A stretch of DNA of 64,000 bases from Granulicella sp. S156 (GTDB taxonomy: Bacteria > Acidobacteriota > Terriglobia > Terriglobales > Acidobacteriaceae). The stretch spans positions 151,428 through 215,427 of the forward strand of contig NZ_LMUH01000009.1 of NCBI RefSeq assembly GCF_009766105.1, given 5' to 3'. A model generated the notes under the pieces. It had not been told where the DNA came from, searched no databases, and saw nothing but the letters and a program-made list of their open reading frames with translations. Position numbers and translations under genes: made by a program. How positions within the stretch are numbered: position 1 is the first letter of the stretch; the number at the start of each line of letters is the position of its first letter. Below are positions 24,910 to 34,352 of the stretch, one piece after another.

Positions 24910-26229
24910 CTACTCGTATTTCAGGGTCGCTACCGGATCGAGCTTCGCGGCGCGGTTCGCCGGGAGTGTTCCGAAGATTACGCCGACCACTACCGATGTC
25001 GCCAGCGCGATCACCGCGCTCCATGCCGAAACCGGAATCTTAAAGTCGGAGAAGAAGCGCACGCTGAACGGCAACGCCATCCCCAGCACCGTACCGACGA
25101 GGCCCCCGGCCAACGATAGAAACACAGCCTCCGTCAGGAACTGCATTCGTATCTCGCGGCTGGTTGCTCCCATCGCCTTGCGTATGCCGATCTCACGAAT
25201 GCGGGATTGCACATTCGCAAGCATCGAGTTCATGATGCCCACGCCGGACACCGTCAGCGTAATCGCCGAGCCCAGGATCATTACGAGCAAAAGCATATCG
25301 GCGATCTTGGCCATAATTCTGATCCAGTCAGTCAGCGTCTGCGCCTTATACTCGCTGGTGGGGTAATGGCGGTTGTGGATGATCTGGGTGATTTGTGCCG
25401 CACCGGGTTCCACCTCTTTACTGGTCCGCATGCTGAAGAAGATCTCCTTCAGGTCGTTGCTGCCTGTGAAGTAGCGTGCGACCTCGTAGGGAACCAGCAG
25501 GGTTCGGTCCGAGCTGATCTCCGACTGACCTTGAGTATCGATGCTCTCCAGGAAGACGCCGATGATCGTGAAAGGGATGCCGCGGATGGAGATCTGGTGA
25601 CCGATTGCGTCAGCGTAGCTAGTGTAGAGCTGGCGGGCCATGGGCCCAAAGATTACGGCAACTTTGGCATGGCTAGTTGCGTCCTGGTCGTCGAAGAAAC
25701 GGCCAGCCATGACCTTAAGGTTCCGCACCTCTTTGTACTGTGGGTTTACGCCGAGCAGCATGGCCTCTTTGGTCATGCCGTTACCTATCGAGATGTCGTC
25801 GTGGAACTCCAGCATGGGAGAGCTGGCAATGATACCGGGCACCTGGTTGTCGACCGTTTGCATGTCTTCGATGGTCATGTAGTCGGGCGTGCTCACGTTA
25901 TCCGGACCCATGGTAATGCCCCCGGTGTACTGCATTTCTACTTTGTTGGGGCCAAGGCCGGAGATGGTGTCCAGTGCATATTGTCTTCCGGTGAGGCCCA
26001 GGGTCACGACCAGCACGATGGATGCCGAGCCGATCACCATGCCGAGCATGGTGAGCAGAAAGCGCGTTTTGCTGGCGCGGAAGCTGTCGATGGCGAGGTT
26101 GACCGTCTCGCGAAAGGCGATCGTGGAGCGTGCGCTGCGCAGAGTCTTGTCGAAGCTCGAGTTCGCCCGTTTCCGAAGTCGTGCTGTTTCGGTGGCGTCG
26201 TTCGGCGGATTGGTGACACTGGTAGACAT
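24910..26229 (-). CDS. MacB/FtsX-type ABC permease without its own ATPase gene
   Basis: A 439-residue permease with the MacB layout: an N-terminal helix (FRASKTRFLLTMLGMVIGSA), a large periplasmic MacB_PCD domain, and three C-terminal FtsX helices (DMLLLVMILGSAITLTVSG, VFLSLAGGLVGTVLG, AVIALATSVVVGVIFG) ending in PANRAAKLDPVATLKYE. These proteins couple cytoplasmic ATP hydrolysis to periplasmic export work. No MacB-type ATPase or MacA adaptor gene is next to it. ATG 26229 is used; ATG 26244 is possible, neither with a strong Shine-Dalgarno. Confidence 0.82.
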   Translation of the reverse strand: MSTSVTNPPNDATETARLRKRANSSFDKTLRSARSTIAFRETVNLAIDSFRASKTRFLLTMLGMVIGSASIVLVVTLGLTGRQYALDTISGLGPNKVEMQYTGGITMGPDNVSTPDYMTIEDMQTVDNQVPGIIASSPMLEFHDDISIGNGMTKEAMLLGVNPQYKEVRNLKVMAGRFFDDQDATSHAKVAVIFGPMARQLYTSYADAIGHQISIRGIPFTIIGVFLESIDTQGQSEISSDRTLLVPYEVARYFTGSNDLKEIFFSMRTSKEVEPGAAQITQIIHNRHYPTSEYKAQTLTDWIRIMAKIADMLLLVMILGSAITLTVSGVGIMNSMLANVQSRIREIGIRKAMGATSREIRMQFLTEAVFLSLAGGLVGTVLGMALPFSVRFFSDFKIPVSAWSAVIALATSVVVGVIFGTLPANRAAKLDPVATLKYE

Positions 26230-26343
26230 CGGCTGCGCGTGCATCCTGGCGCTCTTCCAGTATCGCAGCCTTCTGCCTGTCTGGGCTAGCGGGGTAAGCA
26301 TCCAGGGAAGCAGGTCAGGGAGAAAATGCTTTTGGATCCTTTC

Positions 26344-26641
26344 TCAACGAAGGCTTGCGCCCGAAAGCAGAATACGAAGATCGCGGAGATTATTCCCGGA
26401 GCGGCCGGTGACGATGGCATCTCCCAGAGAGGCGAAGAGCGGGTAGGCATCGAAGGCCTGAAGACTATGCTCCGGGTCGAGTCCCTGTTCCTGGGCGCGG
26501 CGCCAGGTCATAGCTCCGCTCTCCTGCGACGAGTGCGTTGTCGTGTACTGCCAGCGCACGGGCACACGCTGCCTCGACGGTGGTTGCTGCCATGGCTTCG
26601 GCAAAGATCTGTCGCGCAAGCTGACGTCCGGTCTCAGACAT
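26344..26641 (-). pseudogene. Glycerate 2-kinase remnant with large internal deletion
   Basis: On the minus strand, ATG 26641 opens 58 codons that start SETGRQLARQIFAEAMAA and include VHDNALVAGERSYDL, which match the N-terminus of DUF4147/MOFRL glycerate kinases. The frame then breaks. The +1 frame reads RRAQEQGLDPEHSLQAFDAY, then PLFASLGDAIVTGRSGNNLR and DLRILL, the C-terminus of the same family. About 330 internal residues are missing. The ATG is 2 bases after the stop of the binding-protein gene, so this was the third gene of the amidase operon. The missing core includes the catalytic region, so no kinase activity is expected. Confidence 0.72.
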
Positions 26642-26643
26642 AG

Positions 26644-27645
26644 TTACTTCAGAAACTTCGTCGTATAGGCGGTTGAAGGGTCGATGGGCTTTTGGATGAC
26701 ATGCAGGTCGAGCAGTTGCTGATACATCGTGTTCCAGCGTGCCGGGTCGAACTGGCCTAACTGCGCACCGGAGGGATCGTCACCGTCGATGTAATGGCCA
26801 TTCTTTAACTGCGTATAGCTATAGTTCATCCACTCGGCGTTGAGCGCGGGGTTCAGTTTCTGGATGAGTGCGTTGGCGGCAGTGGGGTCGGCGAGGTAAT
26901 CGTGCCAGCCACGTAACGAGGCACGCACGAACTTTGCCACGATATCAGGATGCTGTTGTGCGTAGGCCTGCGAAGTGTAGAAGACACGGTACGGGTTATA
27001 GCCAGCGTCGCTATTGAGCAGCATGCGCGTGGGGACGCCGCCCTTCTGCGCGAAGTAAGGTTCTGAGGTGACGAAGGCCTGCTGAATGTAGTTAGGGTCT
27101 TGCAGGAAGTTGGCGACCGAGTATGTCGCGGGGATCTCGCGAACGTGTGTAAGGTTGAAGCGCTTGACGATGAACTCCCACCACGTAGAGCCGGGTTTCA
27201 CGGCGACAGTGCGGCCGTCCAGGTCGGTCCAGGTATGCACGGGCGAACTAGCGCGCACCAGGATGCCCTGTGGGTCGTGCTGCATGGTAGCGCCGACGGC
27301 GATCAGCGGCTCTCCGGTATTGGCGACCGCTTCGAGCACATGGTCGGACGAATTCATGCCGAACTGTACCGTCCCACTGGCGACCAGAGTCTCGCTTGAG
27401 ATGTAGGGGCCACCAGGGACGATCTGAACGTCGAGCCCTTCGGCTTTGTAGTAGCCCTTTACGAGTGCGGTGTAGAAACCACCGTGCTCCGGCTGCGGGT
27501 ACCAGTCGGCCTGGAACTTTACGGGAGTCAGGCCTGTGCTGTCGTTATGCGAGCGGCAGCCTGCAGCAGATAACAACAGCAGGAACAGAACGAAGGACGG
27601 GGCAAGGATCCGAGAGGAGATTCGGGCGGCGCACGCAGGGTTCAT
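26644..27645 (-). CDS. NMT1/THI5-like ABC substrate-binding lipoprotein
   Basis: A 333-residue SsuA/THI5-type binding protein. The signal peptide FVLFLLLLSAAGC ends in a lipobox with Cys30, so it is a lipoprotein. The mature part begins VKFQADWYPQPEHGGFYTAL, YYKAEGLDVQIVPGGP, typical of carriers for hydroxymethylpyrimidine, riboflavin, sulfonates and related compounds. The ATG overlaps the stop of the upstream amidase gene (ATGA). Its likely ATPase and permease are encoded about 6 kb away on the + strand (33579-35140). The longer frame upstream of 27645 belongs to a shadow of the amidase. Confidence 0.88.
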   Translation of the reverse strand: MNPACAARISSRILAPSFVLFLLLLSAAGCRSHNDSTGLTPVKFQADWYPQPEHGGFYTALVKGYYKAEGLDVQIVPGGPYISSETLVASGTVQFGMNSSDHVLEAVANTGEPLIAVGATMQHDPQGILVRASSPVHTWTDLDGRTVAVKPGSTWWEFIVKRFNLTHVREIPATYSVANFLQDPNYIQQAFVTSEPYFAQKGGVPTRMLLNSDAGYNPYRVFYTSQAYAQQHPDIVAKFVRASLRGWHDYLADPTAANALIQKLNPALNAEWMNYSYTQLKNGHYIDGDDPSGAQLGQFDPARWNTMYQQLLDLHVIQKPIDPSTAYTTKFLK

Positions 27646-28928
27646 GCGTGCAGCGTAGCATGCCCTTCCGCAAATTTGGCACTGAACGCCAGCAATTCCG
27701 CATCGCCGCCGAGCGGGCCAACGAGTTGCAGTCCCCCGGCAGTCCCCGGCAGGGTAACGACCGGCAGGCCCGCCAGGCTGATGGGAGCGGTGTAACGCAG
27801 GATACGCACGCGCGTCTGCGACTGGTCTTGGTTGGCGAACAGTGCGGACATGGGGCTGCACGGCAGCAGGAGGTAGTCGAAGCTCTCGAAGAGCGCGGTC
27901 GTAGTCTCGCGAAATGCGGCGAGCTTGAGACGCAGGCTTGAGATCTCCGGCTCGGGAAGGGTTGCACCCCAGGCAAGGCGTTCGGCGATGGCGGCCTCGA
28001 AGTGGTGAAAGTGGCCGCGATGCAGTGCTGCTGCCTCGTGCGCCTGAATGGGCGCAAAGAGGCTGAGTGCATCGTTCCAGTACGCCGCATCGAAGGTCGC
28101 GATGTTTGCTTGTTGTTCCCTGAAGATCTGCTGCCAGTGCTGCAGCGTAGCCAGAACATCGGCTTCGCAATCGTGCAGAAATTCGCTTTGCGGGATGCCG
28201 ATACGCGGCGAGCGAAGCGGTGCTGCTGCTGTTGGCGTGAGTCCGAACAGCGTCTGCGCTAGCAGAGGGCCATCACGCAGATCACGATAGAGCCAGCCCA
28301 GGGTGTCGAACGAGGAGGCAAGATGTGCGCCGCCGCGCCAGAGATCGTCCTGAAGAGTAAGAGACGACCGATAGCCCGCGAGTCCACACAGCGCGGCGGG
28401 AACTCGAATCGATCCGCCCGTATCGGTGCCGATGGCCGCCAGTGCAGAGCCCTCCTGTACGCTGGCCGCCGCGCCGCTAGATGAACCTCCGGTAAGCAGC
28501 GTGGGGTCACGTGGCTGCACGCAATCGCCGAAGTCGCGATTTTCTCCGGTGATGCCGTAGGCCAGCTGATGGAGATGAGTCTTGCCGGTGACGACAGCAC
28601 CCACAGCGCGCAGGCGTTCGGCGACGGCGGAGTCTTCAGCGGCAACGCCGTTGTGTTCACGATAGAAGTTCGAACCATAGGAGGTGGTGAAACCTCCAAG
28701 ATCGAAGCAATCTTTTAGCGAGACGGGAATACCCCAGAGCAGCTGTCGTTCCATGTCCTCGCGCCGGAGCTTTGCTGCTTCGGCCCGCGACCACGCGGCT
28801 TCGTGCACGAGGTAGACGTTGCGACCCGCATTGCTGTTGGCCTTTGCGAGAGCAGCGTCGAGTTCGGTGATGGGATCGGTCTCGCCGCGAAGGTATCGCT
28901 CGCGAAGAGATTGGATAGCGGAGAGCAT
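27642..28928 (-). CDS. Amidase signature family hydrolase
   Basis: A 428-residue amidase of the Ser-cisSer-Lys type, which hydrolyses carboxamides to acid plus ammonia. Seen: Lys72 in GIPVSLKDCFDLGG, the cis-Ser in TGGSSSGAA (149-151), and nucleophile Ser173 in GTDTGGSIRVPA. It lacks a gatB-like neighbour and so is unlikely to be GatA; AtzF/AllC-like or other small-amide hydrolases are closer in context. It is the first gene of a minus-strand operon with a binding protein and a glycerate kinase remnant, and is divergent from the deaminase operon. Confidence 0.88.
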   Translation of the reverse strand: MLSAIQSLRERYLRGETDPITELDAALAKANSNAGRNVYLVHEAAWSRAEAAKLRREDMERQLLWGIPVSLKDCFDLGGFTTSYGSNFYREHNGVAAEDSAVAERLRAVGAVVTGKTHLHQLAYGITGENRDFGDCVQPRDPTLLTGGSSSGAAASVQEGSALAAIGTDTGGSIRVPAALCGLAGYRSSLTLQDDLWRGGAHLASSFDTLGWLYRDLRDGPLLAQTLFGLTPTAAAPLRSPRIGIPQSEFLHDCEADVLATLQHWQQIFREQQANIATFDAAYWNDALSLFAPIQAHEAAALHRGHFHHFEAAIAERLAWGATLPEPEISSLRLKLAAFRETTTALFESFDYLLLPCSPMSALFANQDQSQTRVRILRYTAPISLAGLPVVTLPGTAGGLQLVGPLGGDAELLAFSAKFAEGHATLHA

Positions 28929-29027
28929 AGGAGCATTTTATCTACTGCCACAAATCCGGGTGCCCAGATGCAAAGCGCTCCTGCCCATCTCTGCATTTGC
29001 CTGTGGTGTTCGTATTCCAGCACTGTC

Positions 29028-29582
29028 ATGTTACGTTCAAATATGGCTCCCAAAACCGCGCGCGCACGTGCGCCAAAGTTCACAGCGGTGACTCCTCGCG
29101 ATGAAGAGAGGATGCGCGCGCTGGTGGCCTGGACCGCGCGCACACTGGAGACGCCAAATCCCGTCCCATTCGGCGCGGAGATCGTCCATACCAGAACTGG
29201 CGAACGGCTGATGCGCGCTGCCAATGCGGTCAAGAAGCAGAGCGATCCCAGCCTCCACGCCGAAGTCCGCACTGTACGGCTGGCCTGCAAGAAGTTGAAG
29301 TCGTTTTCACTGCGTGGTTACACGCTCTACACCACCTGCGAGCCCTGCCCCATGTGCATGGCCAACGCCCTGTGGGCCGGGCTGGATCGCGTTGTGTACG
29401 GCGCTACGATCGCCGACGCGAATCGCTTCTGCCGGCAGATACGGATTCCTGCGGTTGAAGTGGCTGAACGCTCGGACATGACCTGCACCGTTGTGGGGCC
29501 GGTATTGCGCGAGCTTTGCCTTACACTTTTTACACACCCGAACATGCAGAAGGCATTCAAGACCTGGAGTTCCAGGAAGTAG
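29028..29582 (+). CDS. Nucleoside/guanine deaminase-like zinc hydrolase
   Basis: A 184-residue CDA-fold deaminase. Zinc site and catalytic Glu are intact: DPSLHAEVRT (HAE) and TTCEPCPMCMANALWAG (PCxxC). NPVPFGAEIV and VVYGATIADANRF resemble bacterial guanine deaminases (GuaD) more than tRNA-editing TadA. The start is uncertain: ATG 29028 or 29043, both without clear Shine-Dalgarno. It leads the + strand catabolic operon and would release ammonia from an aminated base or heterocycle. Confidence 0.82.
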   Translation: MLRSNMAPKTARARAPKFTAVTPRDEERMRALVAWTARTLETPNPVPFGAEIVHTRTGERLMRAANAVKKQSDPSLHAEVRTVRLACKKLKSFSLRGYTLYTTCEPCPMCMANALWAGLDRVVYGATIADANRFCRQIRIPAVEVAERSDMTCTVVGPVLRELCLTLFTHPNMQKAFKTWSSRK

Positions 29583-29662
29583 CGACGGCACCTGTAGCAG
29601 CTGCGAAGAGTCGAACGCAGAGGACGCAAAGAAAAGCATCACCGGTTCATGAAAGGGCCTTG

Positions 29663-31033
29663 ATGGATGATCTGGCGGCGGGATTGATTGCAGAGATCGG
29701 CGATACGGCGCGTGTCATCACGCAGCCGCAGATCGTCGAGCGGTTGTCGCGCGATTTCTACTGGTACTCGCCGGTGTTGAAGCCGCTGCTGGATGGCAAG
29801 TGCGCCGATGTTGTGGTGCAGCCTCTGAATGCGAAGGAAGTATGCGATGTGCTGCGTTACTGCTATGCACATGAGGTGCCAGTAACGGTGCGCGGAGCGG
29901 GCACAGGCAACTATGGTCAAGCGGTGCCGTTGCATCGCGGCGTGGTGCTCGACTTGCAGCGTATGGATCGCATTGAGTCGATCGGGGAAGATGGCGTTGC
30001 CATCTGCGAACCGGGAGTGCGGCTGGGTGCGCTCGAGAACGCGGCGCGCGAACAAGGGTGGGAGTTGCGCTGCTATCCCTCAACCATAGCGAAAGCGTCG
30101 CTGGGTGGATTTCTCGCTGGAGGCTCCGGGGGGATAGGCTCTATCGCGCATGGAGGCGTGCGCGACTTCAACACGGTGCGCGCAATCGAGGTCGTGACGA
30201 TGGAGTCCCAGCCGCGTGTTGTGCTGCACGAAGGCCAGGCGGTGCACGACATCCTGCATGCGTGGGGAACGAACGGTGTCATCACGAAGATAGGTTTCGC
30301 GCTCACACCGGCAGTTGCATGGGCACAGTGCGCGGTTGCGTTTGAGAGTCTGGAAGAGGCCTTCGACTTCAGCGAAAAGATTGCCATAGATGCGACTTGG
30401 ACTAAGCGGCTTCTCACCGTCTTTGAATGGCCAATTCCTCTGTTCTTCTCTCCGGTAAAGGAGGTGACCCGTCAGGGGAAGGCGTTGATCTTTGCACTGA
30501 TCGCCGAAGATCAACGTGCTGCTTTTGAAGAGCGCGCTCTTGCGGCCGGTGGTGAGATGACACTGTCCGCACCCTACATGGGATTGCGCTCTATGCCGCT
30601 GCTTTCGGATTACACCTGGAACCACACAACGTTGTGGGCGATGAAGGCCAATCCTGCGTATACGTATCTGCAGTGCGGCTTCGATGCGGTGCGGGTGCGC
30701 GAGCAACTGGCAATGCTTAAAAACAAGTTTGGTTCGGAGTTCCTGCACCATATGGAGTGGTGGAAGAACGGCCAAGGAGCCATCGTGCCGCTGGCCATCC
30801 CGGTGGTTCGATTCACAACAGAAGAGCGTTTGAACGAGATGATCGATTTTTGCCGCGAGATCGGCGTATTTGTTGCCAACCCGCACGTGAACAACGTAGA
30901 GGGTGGCGGACGTTATCGCGAGGACAACGCGCAGTTGCAGGCGAAGTATCGCTACGACCCGAAGGGATTGATGAACCCTGGAAAGATGGCGACGTTTACG
31001 CCCCGCAACGCAGCAGAGGAGCAGCCGGCATGA
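29663..31033 (+). CDS. FAD-linked oxidase, GlcD-like
   Basis: A 456-residue flavoprotein of the FAD-binding type 4 / GlcD group. The PP-loop FAD site is clear: VPVTVRGAGTGNYGQAVPLH, GVRLGALENAAREQGWEL, AGGSGGIGSIAHGG. The C-terminal substrate cap ends KYDPKG-like (YRYDPKGLMNPGKM). Such enzymes oxidise 2-hydroxyacids (glycolate, lactate) or related compounds. The ATG at 29663 has GAAAGGG upstream. No GlcE or iron-sulfur GlcF partner is adjacent. Its stop overlaps the creatininase start (ATGA), so the two steps are coupled. Confidence 0.86.
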   Translation: MDDLAAGLIAEIGDTARVITQPQIVERLSRDFYWYSPVLKPLLDGKCADVVVQPLNAKEVCDVLRYCYAHEVPVTVRGAGTGNYGQAVPLHRGVVLDLQRMDRIESIGEDGVAICEPGVRLGALENAAREQGWELRCYPSTIAKASLGGFLAGGSGGIGSIAHGGVRDFNTVRAIEVVTMESQPRVVLHEGQAVHDILHAWGTNGVITKIGFALTPAVAWAQCAVAFESLEEAFDFSEKIAIDATWTKRLLTVFEWPIPLFFSPVKEVTRQGKALIFALIAEDQRAAFEERALAAGGEMTLSAPYMGLRSMPLLSDYTWNHTTLWAMKANPAYTYLQCGFDAVRVREQLAMLKNKFGSEFLHHMEWWKNGQGAIVPLAIPVVRFTTEERLNEMIDFCREIGVFVANPHVNNVEGGGRYREDNAQLQAKYRYDPKGLMNPGKMATFTPRNAAEEQPA

Positions 31034-31824
31034 AGACGTGGATTCCCGATGCGCGAAACTTCGCGTACCTCAACTGGAAACAGGTAGAGGCTCTGCCGAA
31101 AGAGAGCACTTTGTTGGTGCTGCCGACAGCTGCCATCGAACAGCATGGGCCGCACATGCCCCTGGCTACGGACACGCTCATCAACAATGTATTGCTGGGC
31201 CGCGCTTTGCAGCTGCTGCCGGATGAGATGCCGGTCTATGCGCTGCCTCCGATCTGCTATGGCAAGAGCAACGAGCACATTGGCTTTCCCGGTACGCTGT
31301 CGGTTTCGTCGGCTACATTCATGGCGGTATTGCGTGACATCGGCGCGAGCGTAGCGGCAGCGGGCTTTCGAAAGCTTGTGCTGTACAACACGCACGGCGG
31401 CAACGCCTCGCTGGTGGATGTGATGGCGCGCGATCTGCGCGCAGAGTTCGGCCTGCGCACGTTCTCGATGTTTGGCTCGGCAGGCGCAGTATTCGAGGGG
31501 CTCAATCCCCAGGAACGCAAATACGGCTTTCATGCTGGCGAGTTGGAGACGGCTTTCCTGCTGGCGACAACGCCGGAGTTGATCGACACGAAGGCCTACA
31601 CGGTGAACTACATCGCGCGCATCGAAGACGATACGCTGCTGCAGCCGGAGAATGGTGCGGCAAACTTTGCATGGCTCACTCGGGACATCGCCGAGAGCGG
31701 CGTGCTGGGCGATCCGCGCCCGGCAACGGCGGAGAATGGCGAGCGGTGGATTGCATCAGCAGCAAAGCAGATTGCAGCCGCGCTGGAAGCGATGTTTCGT
31801 TACGAGAACAACTACAAGCCATAA
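31030..31824 (+). CDS. Creatininase family amidohydrolase
   Basis: A 264-residue creatininase-fold metal amidohydrolase. Ligand motifs are in place: AAIEQHGPHMPLATDT (Glu, His, Asp), NTHGGN (His) and HAGELETAF (Glu). Members open creatinine, deformylate formamidopyrimidines (ArfB), or act in mycofactocin synthesis (MftE); no mycofactocin genes are here. Given the neighbours, opening of a cyclic amide or deformylation is the most reasonable guess. Co-translated with the FAD oxidase. Confidence 0.87.
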   Translation: MKTWIPDARNFAYLNWKQVEALPKESTLLVLPTAAIEQHGPHMPLATDTLINNVLLGRALQLLPDEMPVYALPPICYGKSNEHIGFPGTLSVSSATFMAVLRDIGASVAAAGFRKLVLYNTHGGNASLVDVMARDLRAEFGLRTFSMFGSAGAVFEGLNPQERKYGFHAGELETAFLLATTPELIDTKAYTVNYIARIEDDTLLQPENGAANFAWLTRDIAESGVLGDPRPATAENGERWIASAAKQIAAALEAMFRYENNYKP

Positions 31825-31860
31825 GGAAAGATGCGGAATGATGTGTGGAAAGAGTTGTAG

Positions 31861-33582
31861 GTGCGAGAGCGTATGAAGGAAAACGCCCGAGTGGATTGTG
31901 GCGATGGAGTCACGCTGGAGCGCGGCGTCCGCTGCCATCTGTCCGATGGCGTCGTGCTGCTCTCCGATCACTACTACGCCGCCGGCGTTGGGCCGCATCC
32001 TACTCTGCTGATGCGGCAGCCCTATGGACGCGATATTGCGTCGACTGTGGTGTACGCGCATCCGGTGTGGTTTGCACGGCACGGGTACAACGTTGTCATT
32101 CAGGATGTGCGCGGCCGCGGCGGCTCGGAGGGCGAGTTCTATCCGTTTCGCCACGAGGGCCGCGACGGTGCGGAGACGATTGCATGGCTGCGAACGCTGC
32201 CGGAGTCCAACGGCCGCATCGGCATGTACGGCTTTTCGTATCAGGGCGCGACGCAGTTGCTCGCAGCAGCGGAACGGCCTGAGGGGTTGCAGTGTATTGC
32301 CCCGGCGATGACGGCCTGCGATCTGTATCACGGATGGTTCTATCACCACGGGGCTTTGCGGCTGGCGTCCACACTGGGCTGGGGCTTGCAGATGCTGAAG
32401 GAAGACGCACGCAGACTGGGCTTGCGCGAGGCCAACACCAGACTCGAAACGGCATGGACGAACGTACGCGCCCAGGCATCGTACCTGCCCTATGCCGAGC
32501 ACCCAGCGATAACCGATCCCGCACTGCCCTCGTATGTGCGCGACTGGTTCGAGCACGATGCGCCGGGGCACTACTGGTCGGCCATGGATGTCAGCACGCG
32601 CGCGCAGGAGATCGATGTGCCCGCGCTGCATGTGTCGGGTTGGTACGACACCTATCTCGAAGGCAGCGTGCATGGCTTCAATCTGCTGCGGAGCAAGGCG
32701 AGATCGGCCCATGCGCGCGAGAACCAATTCCTGCTCGCCGGCCCATGGGTGCATATTCCGTGGGGCGACCGCATTGGCGATACGGACCTCGGCGCTGAGG
32801 CCTTGTTGGATACGGACGCGTTGCTGCTGCGCTGGTTTGATCACTGGTTGAAGGATGCAGGTACCTTCGCCAAGGAGCCACACGTTCGCCACTTTGCGAT
32901 GGGCACAAATCGCTGGCACGAAGCGGAGGACATTAGCGGGCAGACGGAGAAGACATTTCATCTGCACAGCGGCGGCAGAGCTGAGTCGCGCAAGGGCGAC
33001 GGCCTGTTGTCTCTCTCCGCTGCCGCCAATGAGCCACCGGACGTGTTCGTCTACGATCCCGAGGTGCCGGTACTCGCGCCGGGCGGAGTGCAGTCGCTAA
33101 GCGGACCGCACGATCAGTCGGGGCTGGAGCTTGGCAACAACCTGCTGGTCTACACGAGTGCTCCACTGGAGCACTCGATGCACGTCTTCGGCTCGCCGCG
33201 TGTGGTGCTCTATGCAGCGACTTCTGCTGCATGCGCAGACTTTACAGCCAAGCTGATGCGTGTGCTGCCGAACGGGCGCGCGGAGTTTTGCTGCATCGGC
33301 ATTGCGCGGTCGACGTATCTGTTTGGCGACGACTATGCGGCGGACACGGTACATCGATGGGAGTTTGCGCTGGAGCCGACGTCAACTGTGTTCTCGGCGG
33401 GTGAGCGTATACGGCTTGAAGTTGCCGGCTGTGCGTTTCCGCTCTATGACCGCAACCCTTCGAACGCGACCAAACCGAGCCGGATGTCGCAGTGGAACTG
33501 GGAGCGTTCGACACACAGGGTCTTTCATGCGGAAGGCCGCTCTTCGGCTCTGTATCTTCCTACGATTGAGAGGGGCTCATGA
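31861..33582 (+). CDS. CocE/NonD family hydrolase
   Basis: A 573-residue X-Pro dipeptidyl-peptidase S15-like hydrolase. It has the alpha/beta-hydrolase domain with nucleophile Ser126 in MYGFSYQG, Asp in SGWYDTYLEG and His in AGPWVHIPWGD, then the C-terminal jelly-roll domain (SAPLEHSMHVFGSPRVVLY). Known relatives hydrolyse cocaine esters, acyl-lactams or proline dipeptides. No signal peptide is visible, so it is cytoplasmic. GTG 31861 has GAAAGAG upstream; ATG 31873 is an alternative. Overlaps the ABC ATPase start by ATGA. Confidence 0.87.
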   Translation: MRERMKENARVDCGDGVTLERGVRCHLSDGVVLLSDHYYAAGVGPHPTLLMRQPYGRDIASTVVYAHPVWFARHGYNVVIQDVRGRGGSEGEFYPFRHEGRDGAETIAWLRTLPESNGRIGMYGFSYQGATQLLAAAERPEGLQCIAPAMTACDLYHGWFYHHGALRLASTLGWGLQMLKEDARRLGLREANTRLETAWTNVRAQASYLPYAEHPAITDPALPSYVRDWFEHDAPGHYWSAMDVSTRAQEIDVPALHVSGWYDTYLEGSVHGFNLLRSKARSAHARENQFLLAGPWVHIPWGDRIGDTDLGAEALLDTDALLLRWFDHWLKDAGTFAKEPHVRHFAMGTNRWHEAEDISGQTEKTFHLHSGGRAESRKGDGLLSLSAAANEPPDVFVYDPEVPVLAPGGVQSLSGPHDQSGLELGNNLLVYTSAPLEHSMHVFGSPRVVLYAATSAACADFTAKLMRVLPNGRAEFCCIGIARSTYLFGDDYAADTVHRWEFALEPTSTVFSAGERIRLEVAGCAFPLYDRNPSNATKPSRMSQWNWERSTHRVFHAEGRSSALYLPTIERGS

Positions 33583-34352
33583 CAGTAACAGTGCCCGAGG
33601 TGCTCTTTCGTGCCGTGAGCAAGCGATTCACAGGCAGTAGTGCGCCGGTGCTGGAGGGGATCGATCTTTCCATTGAGCGCGGCGAGTTTGTGTCCATCAT
33701 TGGGCCTTCGGGGTGTGGAAAGTCCACACTGCTGAAACTGGTCGCGGGGCTTGCACCGTGCACGAGCGGAGAGATCGCCGTGAACGGCATGACGCCCGAG
33801 AACGCGCGTGAGGTCGTATCGTTCGTCTTTCAGGATGCGACACTGCTGCCGTGGCGCACGGTGGAGAAGAACGTCTCGCTGGCACTGGAGTTGGAACGCA
33901 GCCAACCTCCTCCGGAGCGCAGGCAGATAACGCAGAAGCTGCTGGAGCTTGTGGGTTTGTCGCATGTGGCGAAGCACTATCCACGACAGCTCTCCGGTGG
34001 CATGAAGATGCGAGTATCGATCGCAAGGGCCTTAGCCACGAGGCCGCGATTGCTGCTGATGGACGAGCCCTTTGCGGCGCTCGACGAGATGACACGCGAC
34101 CGCATGAATGAAGAGTTGTTAAGACTTCGCGAGGAGCAGAACTGGACGGTCCTCTTCGTCACGCACTCCGTTGCGGAGGCCGTCTTTCTTTCGTCGAAGG
34201 TGATCGTCCTGGCTCCGCATCCTGGCCGCGTGGCGCACGTCCTTGACGTGGATCTGCCGTATCCAAGGACCGAGGCCACCCGTGAGTCCCAGGAGTTCGA
34301 CGATCTGGTGAACCGTACATCGCGTCTGCTGCGGGAGGCCCATCGCCTATGA
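33579..34352 (+). CDS. ABC importer ATPase, SsuB/TauB type
   Basis: A 257-residue ATPase with Walker A GPSGCGKST (42-50), Q-loop in VFQDATLLPWRTV, signature LSGGMKMRVSIARALA, Walker B LLLMDEPFAALD and the switch His in VTHSVAEA. The DATLLPWRTV form is typical of nitrate/sulfonate/taurine/HMP importers. Overlaps both neighbours by ATGA, so it is translated as one unit with the permease and probably serves the binding lipoprotein at 26644-27645. Confidence 0.92.
   Translation: MTVTVPEVLFRAVSKRFTGSSAPVLEGIDLSIERGEFVSIIGPSGCGKSTLLKLVAGLAPCTSGEIAVNGMTPENAREVVSFVFQDATLLPWRTVEKNVSLALELERSQPPPERRQITQKLLELVGLSHVAKHYPRQLSGGMKMRVSIARALATRPRLLLMDEPFAALDEMTRDRMNEELLRLREEQNWTVLFVTHSVAEAVFLSSKVIVLAPHPGRVAHVLDVDLPYPRTEATRESQEFDDLVNRTSRLLREAHRL

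Noticed and set aside
25207-26289. 360-codon plus-strand frame
   Set aside because: Antisense to the MacB/FtsX-type permease; no domain recognised.
27545-28159. 204-codon minus-strand frame overlapping the amidase gene
   Set aside because: Out of frame with the amidase, which has complete catalytic motifs; composition is Arg/Ser-rich as expected for a shadow.
28929-29027. Possible operator in the amidase/deaminase divergent promoter (CCACA...TGTGG ends)
   Set aside because: Only a 5-bp match with no good inner symmetry; too weak to call.
31756-32967. 403-codon minus-strand frame
   Set aside because: Antisense to the CocE/NonD hydrolase gene, which has a full triad.
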